Source: Chloroflexota bacterium (GTDB lineage: Bacteria > Chloroflexota > Anaerolineae > Anaerolineales > Villigracilaceae). From it: a stretch of DNA of 64,000 nt. Location of the stretch: the NCBI GenBank assembly GCA_016235445.1, contig JACRLB010000017.1, forward strand, positions 1 to 64,000, in the 5' to 3' direction. Below are positions 15,433 to 23,200 of the stretch, in pieces; the stretch's first letter is position 1; each line of letters begins with the position of its first letter. The notes beneath the pieces are model-generated. The model ran no database searches. It was not told the origin of the DNA and worked only from the letters and a program-made list of their open reading frames with translations. The translations under genes and the position numbers were made by a program.

Positions 15433-15705
15433 TTACTGATTGGTAAGGTCCCTGTATTGCCTGGCGAAATCAGAGAGGGATTCGGCGCGAATCGAAACGA
15501 TCACATCCAGGTCTTCCTTGCTGAGTGAGAAGGTTTCGCCGAGGTATCCCTTTTGCAGGGCGGTGTGGGGGTCATGCAGGAGCATTTGACAGAATTGGCG
15601 GTTAACAATGGCGGCGGCAAAAATACGGCTCAACCCGTCATTTGATTTTGGCGCTGGTTTAACACCCATTCTTATCTGAGGCTGGTACATAAATGTTGAG
15701 ATCAT
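15433..15705 (-). CDS. Os1348-type NHLP-clan small protein (possible RiPP precursor relative)
   Basis: A 90-residue protein whose middle and end (FAAAIVNRQFCQMLLHDP near 29 and LDVIVSIRAESLSDFARQ near 66) match the Os1348/nitrile-hydratase-leader-peptide-like clan. The family is known from leader peptides of ribosomally made natural products. There is no double-glycine cleavage site, no Cys/Ser-rich core and no modification enzyme in the window. It may instead be a stand-alone regulator or peptide-binding relative. It overlaps DUF5317 by 4 bp. Confidence 0.65.
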   Translation of the reverse strand: MISTFMYQPQIRMGVKPAPKSNDGLSRIFAAAIVNRQFCQMLLHDPHTALQKGYLGETFSLSKEDLDVIVSIRAESLSDFARQYRDLTNQ

Positions 15706-16292
15706 ATTGTTTTACCTTGTAGATATAAATTTTTCTGAACACTTCCCTGGCGGGCCAACAGCCAGAAAATGCCAACGGCGATGAATACGTCACCCAGGCT
15801 GAATGCCACCTGGTAGGCAGACCAGGCCGGGGGGAGGAACCGATCCGCAAGCCACTCGAAGCGGGTATCCTGCGGGCGGAGGAGAATATCCTTTGTGCCG
15901 AAGCGCTCACCAGGCTGGATGTCCTCCAGCGTTGTCTGTGAAACCAGGTGACTGGCGGCCTGCGGGCTGATGGGCATAAACCCGCCGTTCGCTGCTATAA
16001 CCGTGAAGTTGAGCGCTGTTCCAACAAGCAGGATCATCATCCCGGGCTGGTGGCGATTCAACCATGCGAAGATCAAAAGCACAGCCTGGGAAAGCGGCAA
16101 AAGGTAGTTCAGCCAGTACTCTGGAATATTTGGTTGGCTACCCGGCAGGTAAAATGCGATAAACTGAGGTAGAAAACCTGCAAATATCAGCCAGAGATAT
16201 TTCAGATCTGGCGGCTGGTATGGATGGCCGCGCCAATGCGCCCATCCCAAACCAGCCAACAGCCCCGCAAGAATGGCGAGGGCCAAAATCAC
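15702..16292 (-). CDS. DUF5317 membrane protein
   Basis: A 196-residue protein with about five membrane segments and the NGGFMPIS motif near residue 101 typical of DUF5317. Function unknown. It starts with GTG at 16292, overlapping the TAG of the upstream small peptide gene by one base, and overlaps the NHLP-clan gene by 4 bp at its end. This tight packing shows one transcription unit of peptide, DUF5317, NHLP-clan protein and HD-GYP. Confidence 0.75.
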   Translation of the reverse strand: MILALAILAGLLAGLGWAHWRGHPYQPPDLKYLWLIFAGFLPQFIAFYLPGSQPNIPEYWLNYLLPLSQAVLLIFAWLNRHQPGMMILLVGTALNFTVIAANGGFMPISPQAASHLVSQTTLEDIQPGERFGTKDILLRPQDTRFEWLADRFLPPAWSAYQVAFSLGDVFIAVGIFWLLARQGSVQKNLYLQGKTI

Positions 16293-16435
16293 TAACGAGT
16301 GCTCCCGCCGCTGTCTTCAGGAGCGCCAACTCCTACAACCAGCATGGTCAGGGAGAGTACCAGGAAGAAGAGTTGAATGTGCTGACGGTTGATTTTGGAA
16401 AAGGACACGATGGCGAGGTTAAGTTTGTTTTGCAT
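16292..16435 (-). CDS. 47-residue single-span membrane peptide
   Basis: A short gene with good signals: GGAG ribosome site 6-9 nt upstream of the ATG at 16435, and a stop overlapping the GTG of DUF5317. The peptide has a basic N-terminus (about residues 4-19 with K and R), a hydrophobic span (LFFLVLSLTMLVVGVG, 22-37) and a short polar tail APEDSGGSTR. It could be a secreted signal peptide precursor or a small membrane regulator. No family recognised. It is the first gene of the unit controlled from the gap next to the BTAD regulator gene. Confidence 0.6.
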   Translation of the reverse strand: MQNKLNLAIVSFSKINRQHIQLFFLVLSLTMLVVGVGAPEDSGGSTR

Positions 16436-16522
16436 GGGAAACTCCTTTTTGAAAAACTTGCCAATGGAACTCCAATGTACTTAAGATACACATACCCAGG
16501 CTTTAAAACAGGCTCAAAAATA

Positions 16523-16571
16523 AGCCCGACTCGCCGCCAAAACAGGTCTTTTGGCCGGGTCGGGCTTGTTT
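16523..16571. terminator. Intrinsic terminator after the BTAD regulator gene
   Basis: AGCCCGAC (16523-16530) pairs with GTCGGGCT (16559-16566) and both sides carry A/T runs, so it can act in both directions. On the minus strand it would end the 16677-19892 transcript. Confidence 0.6.
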
Positions 16572-16582
16572 TTAATAAATTT

Positions 16583-16650
16583 AGCCACAGATTTCACAAA
16601 TCAGCGCGGATTCTTGATTTTTTCCGCGATATTCTGTGCCATCTGTGGCT
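16583..16650. repeat. CACAG/GCGGATT-type palindromic repeat
   Basis: AGCCACAGAT at the left and ATCTGTGGCT at the right form a perfect 10-bp outer stem. Inner arms (GCGCGGATT and TTCCGCG) give a long imperfect hairpin. It belongs to the same intergenic repeat group as 29908, 55241 and 58024. Confidence 0.6.
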
Positions 16651-16676
16651 GGTTTTATTTGGATACGAAGGATTTA

Positions 16677-19600
16677 TTACGCAGTAAGCCGCTGGAAAAG
16701 TTCCTCGGTTTCGGTGGAGGGGGGAATCCCAAATTCGCGCTTCATGGCTTCGACGCAAGCCTGATACGTGCGCCTGATGGAGTTTTGGTCGCTGAGGCGG
16801 TGATACGCCTGCATGGCGATCTGGTATGCGGTCTCAAGAGCGGGATCGGATGAAATCGCGCGCTGGCAAATTTCCAGCGCCTTTTCAGGCTGGGCATTGG
16901 TTTGGTACAAATTCCCCAGCGAAACCAGCGCATTAAGATATATCTGGTTTAAGTATTCGCGGTACCGGGTGGCCCAGTCAGTGTAGACATGGTTGAGGTA
17001 CGGTCCTTGGACCAAATCCACCGCTTTTTGGAAAAATTCTATTTTTTCCTGATCGCTTTCCGCCGCTTTGGCCCTGGTAATATGAGATTCAAAGGCTTCC
17101 ACATCGTATTCATAATCCAGCTTGCGGTTAAAGGAGTAGTAAATATCCTTGTAGGTGATTACTTCCTGTCCCACGGCTTTGCGCAGACGGTAAATTTCAT
17201 TCTTAAATCTCAACTTTATTTTGGCAGGCTCGTCCACCTCCTGCCAGAAGGCTTCGCCAATTTGCTCCTTCGTGAGGGGTTTGATCGTGGTTAAAAAATA
17301 AAAGAAGAGGTCTCGAGCGGCCTGGGTCTGCCAGTCGGATGAGGCGAGCGGCTTGCCACCCAAACTGACAACTTCTTCACCAAAGGCCTGAATGGTGAGG
17401 TGCGGGGTGGGAGCCTGCACAACGCGAGCCTGCCGCCGCAACTGACGGCGAATATCCGGCATTCCATCTATGAGGCGGTCTGCCTGTGTAAAAAGGCGGC
17501 GGAGGATAGGGGCGATTTCAGGTTTTTTTTGCAGACCCTCCAGCCAACTGCGCGCCTGGTGGACGGCGATTAAAACGGCATGGGGTATTTGCCCCCGGTC
17601 TCCGTAAAGGTTTTTAATAATCTCTGCCGCTTCGGCATAATTTCCCTTGTGGCAGGCGGCGGCATACCACAGACGAGTGACTGCCGCTTCCAGGCTGCGG
17701 CTGTCTTCCAAAAAATGTTCCTCGGCTTTTTTCAACGCCTGCACAGCATTGCGGGGCTTTTCTTCCAACAAGTAAAGACGCCCATTTAACAAACTAAAAA
17801 AGCCGTTCTCGTAATTCGACTTGTTATGCTTTATTGGCTTTGCCACATCTTCGAGGATGGTACGCGCGGTACTTGCATCCCTTTTTAATAAAGCCAGGTT
17901 TATCTTTGCAAAGGTTATCGAGTAGGACAGGAAACGATCATCCATCCCTTGAAAGGCGTCTGATGCATATTGATAATTCTGCTCTGCCAGGCTGAAATCT
18001 TCCAATTCAGCGAACAGGTCGCCAAGCCCGATCGAGATCAGAATATCGAGACGGGCATAGCGGCTGCGCTGGGCGCAGAGCAACCCTTCTTCAAAGGCAA
18101 AGGCGGCTTTTTCGTATTCACCCTGAACGTGATACATAACGCCCATGTTGTTCAGGAGGCTGGCCTGCCAGGGGAGGTTTCCGCTTTGCCGCCAGATTTG
18201 CAGGGCTTTTTCATAGGAATTGCGGGCATCTGCAAAATTTCCCATGGCGCGGTAGGCCATGCCAGTATCCATCAACAAGATGGGGACGCTGTTTTTTTCA
18301 CTCCGTTGAAATAACTCCAGCGAACGTTCCAGGAATGGGACAGACTGGCGCACTTTTCCCAGGCGATATAACACCAATCCTTTGAGGCGCAAGGCGTCGG
18401 CATAAAGCAATTGCATTTCATCGCTTGTTTCCGTGGATTCGATTACTTCCTCTGCATCCCGCAGGGATGCGGTGTAATCTCCCAGATAGCGATAGGCTGT
18501 CGCGCGGCGAACAAGCGTCAGATTAAGACCGGAGGCGTTCTTTTCCTGGCGGTAGATTTGTTCGGCTTTGTTCAATAAATCCAGCCCTTCGTGTACGTCT
18601 CCTTTTGTGCAGATAATGTTGCCGCGAATGGAAAGCAAGCCCGGCCGATTACGCAAAATGGATGGGGGCAGTTCGTTGAGCCAGGCTTCCAGGGTGACAA
18701 TGGCGCGTTGGAACATGGGCGTCGACGAGCGTTCGATCATCTCTGCCAGCAGGTTGACATCGTCTAATTTTTTGCAAATGTAATGTGCCTTTTCCCATTC
18801 GCCCAGCGTTTCATAGGCAGACTCGAGGCGGGAGAGGATCGGCGTCACTTCCTGCGGACGTTCGCGTTCGAAGCGCGCGCGGATAAAATCGCGAAAGAGG
18901 TGGTGATAGCGCAGCCATCTTCCATCCGCGCCGACGGGCAGGGCGAACAGGTTGTTGTTGGATATGGCCTTGATCCATTTTTGCCAATCCTGCTTTTCCG
19001 AATAAAATGTGGACAACACCATTTCGCAGATGGAGGCGTCGAATTCTTCGAAGAGTGCGGTGCGTAAAATAAATTCCTGCAAATCCTGGGGCTGGCGGTC
19101 GAGCACCTGCTGGCCGAGATATTCAAATAATGCGGCGCCTTCATCCACGGCAAGGCGGGTTGAGTTTCTGGGCAGGGTATCTGACCCTGAGAATTGCAGG
19201 CCTGTAATCCATCCCTCTGTTTCTGCGATCAATTGGCCGGCTTGTTCATCGGAGATTTGCAGTTTGTTATTCTGCGCAAGCAGGGCTTGTAATTCCTGCG
19301 GCTGAAAGGCCAGGTCTGAAAAGCTCAGTCCGCTGACCTGCTCGCGCGCGGCAAGCAGGGGCAGGTCGTTCAGGCTGGTGAGGATGCGCGAAGAGACGAC
19401 CAGGTGGCAGTTCTCGTCCATGAGTTGGAGGAAACGGTTGATAAAGCTTTGAATGGGTTGGATGCCATCCAGCATGTGGAAATCGTCCAATATAAAAATA
19501 AAATGCTCGCGTATCTTTTCGATGATCTCGTTGCAGATCGTCACGAGCAGGCGTTCCATATCCTGCTCGAATGCAGACATGTTCTCGAGTACATTTTTAG

Positions 19601-19892
19601 ACTGGGCGCCAAATTCCGGGAAGCGCTCGGTGAGGGCGGCAATAAAATATGCGGCAAAGCGCTGGGGATTACGATCCAGTTCATCGAGCGCGAGCCAACA
19701 GCAGGGCAGTTCACTTTGATTAACCAGGTCTATCAACAGGGAGGTTTTACCGTACCCTGCGGGGGCGGAAACAAGCGCCAGTTTTTTATCCAGCGCATCG
19801 AACAGCATATCCAGCAGGCGTTTGCGCGTGAGCAGTTCATCGCGGCGGCGCGGCGGGATGATCTTTGTTTTGCTGAGGGGGATGGGGTACAT
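16677..19892 (-). CDS. MalT-like ATPase/TPR regulator with BTAD domain
   Basis: A 1071-residue STAND-type regulator. The N-terminus holds an AAA/NB-ARC-like ATPase with Walker A APAGYGKTS (about 43-51) and FILDDFHML (Walker B, near 132). A long TPR superhelix spans about 370-800. The C-terminus (about 830-1070) reads as a winged-helix DNA-binding region followed by a bacterial transcriptional activation domain of the AfsR/SARP type (KIKLRFKNEIYRLRKAVG near 905). Such proteins sense a ligand through ATPase and TPR parts and activate nearby genes. Here the likely target is the adjacent peptide/DUF5317/NHLP/HD-GYP unit, which is inference. Confidence 0.85.
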   Translation of the reverse strand: MYPIPLSKTKIIPPRRRDELLTRKRLLDMLFDALDKKLALVSAPAGYGKTSLLIDLVNQSELPCCWLALDELDRNPQRFAAYFIAALTERFPEFGAQSKNVLENMSAFEQDMERLLVTICNEIIEKIREHFIFILDDFHMLDGIQPIQSFINRFLQLMDENCHLVVSSRILTSLNDLPLLAAREQVSGLSFSDLAFQPQELQALLAQNNKLQISDEQAGQLIAETEGWITGLQFSGSDTLPRNSTRLAVDEGAALFEYLGQQVLDRQPQDLQEFILRTALFEEFDASICEMVLSTFYSEKQDWQKWIKAISNNNLFALPVGADGRWLRYHHLFRDFIRARFERERPQEVTPILSRLESAYETLGEWEKAHYICKKLDDVNLLAEMIERSSTPMFQRAIVTLEAWLNELPPSILRNRPGLLSIRGNIICTKGDVHEGLDLLNKAEQIYRQEKNASGLNLTLVRRATAYRYLGDYTASLRDAEEVIESTETSDEMQLLYADALRLKGLVLYRLGKVRQSVPFLERSLELFQRSEKNSVPILLMDTGMAYRAMGNFADARNSYEKALQIWRQSGNLPWQASLLNNMGVMYHVQGEYEKAAFAFEEGLLCAQRSRYARLDILISIGLGDLFAELEDFSLAEQNYQYASDAFQGMDDRFLSYSITFAKINLALLKRDASTARTILEDVAKPIKHNKSNYENGFFSLLNGRLYLLEEKPRNAVQALKKAEEHFLEDSRSLEAAVTRLWYAAACHKGNYAEAAEIIKNLYGDRGQIPHAVLIAVHQARSWLEGLQKKPEIAPILRRLFTQADRLIDGMPDIRRQLRRQARVVQAPTPHLTIQAFGEEVVSLGGKPLASSDWQTQAARDLFFYFLTTIKPLTKEQIGEAFWQEVDEPAKIKLRFKNEIYRLRKAVGQEVITYKDIYYSFNRKLDYEYDVEAFESHITRAKAAESDQEKIEFFQKAVDLVQGPYLNHVYTDWATRYREYLNQIYLNALVSLGNLYQTNAQPEKALEICQRAISSDPALETAYQIAMQAYHRLSDQNSIRRTYQACVEAMKREFGIPPSTETEELFQRLTA

Positions 19893-20005
19893 TTTTGTCT
19901 GGCCTATCCAGTAAAAAGCAAGTTGAAAATTAAATCATGCGCAGTGTATTTTATCCGTTAAACGGATTTTTTAAGCCTCCCATCCGGTTGATTTTTGAAC
20001 ATGCG

Positions 20006-20014
20006 TGCTATAAT
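20006..20014 (+). promoter_or_regulatory. Extended -10 promoter of dnaE
   Basis: TGCTATAAT is an extended -10 element. A weak TTGATT lies 15 bp upstream at 19988-19993. The expected start is near 20021, so the MITE at 20051-20199 would be in the 5' leader of dnaE. Confidence 0.5.
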
Positions 20015-20050
20015 CGTTTTCGTTCGATAGGTCTGTGGTTTCGTAGTTAT

Positions 20051-20199
20051 GGCTCTCCCGTTTTTAACGGGAAAACTATCGCCAACTAAAAAATCTGCCG
20101 CGAATTTCGCTAATTCACGCCAATTTTCAAACCAATTCGCGGAATTCGCGGCAAAAGGTTTGTTGTTTGAAATTCAATCCCGCCAGAAACGGGAGAGCC
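20051..20199. mobile_element. MITE with 8-bp target duplication in the dnaE leader
   Basis: Terminal inverted repeats GGCTCTCCCGTTT (20051-20063) and AAACGGGAGAGCC (20187-20199) are perfect over 13 bp and match 18 of 21 when extended. GTAGTTAT occurs directly outside both ends (20043-20050 and 20200-20207), a clean 8-bp target duplication. The 149-bp interior has GCGAATTTCGC-type palindromic units and no gene. It ends 53 nt before the dnaE ATG and would be transcribed as structured leader. The rest of the gap 19893-20252 holds the dnaE promoter and a small hairpin at 19953-19967. Confidence 0.85.
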
Positions 20200-20252
20200 G
20201 TAGTTATTCAATCCAACTACCGAACCGCCCGACCATCCAGCACTCAACTAAA

Positions 20253-23200
20253 ATGTCCTTCGCCCACTTACACGTTCACACTGAATATTCCCTGCTTGAC
20301 GGCTTCTCGAATATCAAGAAGCTGGTTCAACGCGTCAAGCAAATGGACATGCCTGCGGTGGCCATCACCGATCATGGCACCATGTTCGGGGTGATTGATT
20401 TTTACAAGGCCGCCAAAGCGGAAGGGATCAAGCCGATCATCGGGCTGGAAGCGTACATGGCCGCGCGCGGGATGAAGGATAAGGATTCAAAGCTCGATCG
20501 TTCGTCCTTTCACCTGCTCCTGCTTGCGGAGAATGAAACTGGCTACAAGAATCTGCTGAAGATCGCCTCCGCCGCGCAGTTGGAAGGCTTCTATTATTAT
20601 CCACGCATTGACCATGACTTCCTGGCCGCGCATTCCGATGGATTGATCTGCACCTCGGGCTGTATGTCTGCGGAGATTCCGCGCGCGCTGTTGAACGACA
20701 ATCCCGAAGAAGCCGTGCGCCGCATGAACTGGTACTACGATGTCTTCGGCAGGGACAACTTCTTCGTCGAATTGCAACAGCACAACATCAAAGAGATCAC
20801 CGACTTAAACAAAAAACTGCTGGAGATGGGCGCACGCTACGAGGCGAATTACATCGCCACCAATGACGTGCATTACGTCAACCAGGAGGACGCGCGTTTG
20901 CAGGATATTCTGCTCGCGATCCAGACCAACTCCACTTTCAACGACCCCGACCGCATGAGAATGACGGACGATTCATATTTCCTGCGCTCGCCTGCGGACA
21001 TGAATCGACTCTTTGCCGAGGTGCCCTCTTCGCTTTCGAATACTTTGCTGATTGCCGAACGCTGTAATGTAGACCTCGGCTTCAAAGGCTATCACCTGCC
21101 CGAGTTCACCGTCCCCGATGGGCATACGGGTGAAACCTATCTGCGCGCTTTGTGCGAGGCCGGGGCGGAGAAAAAGTATCAGGATGATGCAACCAGCCCA
21201 AAGGTTACAGAAAGACTCGATTACGAATTAAGCGTCGTCCACAGCATGGGATTCGACGCCTACTTCCTGATCGTATGGGACCTGTGCCGCTTCGCCCGTG
21301 AACATGGAATCTGGTACAACGCGCGCGGCTCGGCGGCTGGTTCGATCATCGCGTACACGCTCGAGATCACGATTGTGGACCCGCTCGAACATGCGCTCAT
21401 CTTTGAACGCTTTTTGAATCCGGGGCGTATCTCGATGCCCGATATCGATCTCGACTTCCGCGATGACCGCCGCTCTGAAATGCTGGAATATTGCGCGCGC
21501 AAATATGGCGATGACAAGGTGGCGCAGATCATTACCTTTGGCACGATGGGCACGAAGGCCGCCATCCGTGATGTGGCGCGGGTGATGGAAATTCCATTGC
21601 CCGAGGTAGACCGCGTTGCCAAGCTCGTGCCGTTTGTTTCAGGCAAAGGCTCTTCGATGGAAGATGCGCTGGCCGTGAAGGAATTCAAAGCGATCTACGA
21701 TGGCGACGCGAAAATGCGCGAAGTGATCGACATTGCCACGAAAATGGAAGGGACGGTTCGCAACGCAGGCACACATGCGGCGGGCGTGGTGATCTCGGAT
21801 AAACCGATCATGGATTATCTGCCCCTGCACCGTCCCACCTCCGGCTCGGAAGAAACGCCGATCAAATCGGTGACCCAGTTTGAAATGGGCATTCTCGATT
21901 CGCTGGGCATGTTGAAGGTGGACTTCCTCGGCCTCATCACGTTGACCGTGATGGCGCGCGCCTGTGACATGATCGAGAAACGCCACGGCATCAAGTTTGA
22001 TTTGAGCAACATCCCGCTTGATGACCCGAAATCATTTGAATTAATGGGAAGCGGACAAACGGCTGGCCTGTTCCAAATTGAAGGCGGGGGAATGACACGC
22101 TGGATCGTGCAGATGAAGCCGAAGAATCTGGACAACATCATCGCGATGGTCGCGTTGTATCGTCCCGGCCCGATGGCCTTCATCCCCGATTACATCGCGC
22201 GTATGCACGGCGAAGCGGAAGTGGAATATCGTCATCCCGCCATGGAGCCGATCTTCAAAGACACATTCGGCATTCCTGTCTATCAGGAACAACTCATGCG
22301 CGCCGCCGTGGAATTGGCTGGCTACACCCCATCCGAATCTGATGAACTGCGCAAGGCAATTTCAAAGAAGAAAAAAGAAGACATCGATAAACACCGCGCC
22401 AAGTTCGTCAAAGGCGCGGTTGAAAAAGGCATGGACCAATCCATCGCGGATGCGATCTACATGGATTGGGAAGAGTTCGCAAGGTATGGATTTAACAAAT
22501 GTTTGCCCGGCGATGTGGAAGTATTAGACTCTGCCACAGGCCGTCTCGTCAAAGTGGAGGATTTATATCGTGGCGTTGCAGAGATTCAAAAGACTCTTTC
22601 CTGTGATATTTCCTCGCTCAAATTAAAGAACCAGCCTGTCACTAAAGTGATGGATAACGGCATCAAGCCTGTTTTCCGCCTCACCACCGCGCTGGGACGC
22701 ACTATTGAAGCGACGGGCAATCATCCCTTTTACACCTACAACGGCTGGCGTAACTTGGAAGAATTACAGCCTGATGAATTCATCGCCGTCCCACGCATCA
22801 TTCCTGTGGAAGGGAAAAATGAGTGGCATGACCACGAAGTGATTGCTCTCGGTCATTTGCTGGCGGAAGGAAATCTGTGCCATCCTCATTCAGTGTATTA
22901 CTACAATCAGGATATGGAACAGGTCAACGACTTTGTGCAGGCCGCAAATTCATTTGAGAATGTTCAATGCACAATTGCCATGCACAAAGGCACATATTCA
23001 ATTTATGCCGCCCGCGCAGACAGGAACTTTGAGCCCGGCATTTTCTCATGGTCGCGTGATCTGGATATGCTGGGCAAAAATGCGCGCACAAAGGAAATCC
23101 CTGCGCCTGTCTTTGAGTTGACCAACCGCCAGATCGGTTTGATGGTCAGCCGCATGTGGGATGGTGACGGTCATGTAGATGTTCGCGGTCGCAGTTTGTA

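Noticed and set aside
20049-20252. Longer N-terminus of DnaE reading from an ATG at 20049
   Set aside because: The extra 68 codons run through the MITE at 20051-20199, and the conserved protein start HLHVHTEYS fits the ATG at 20253.
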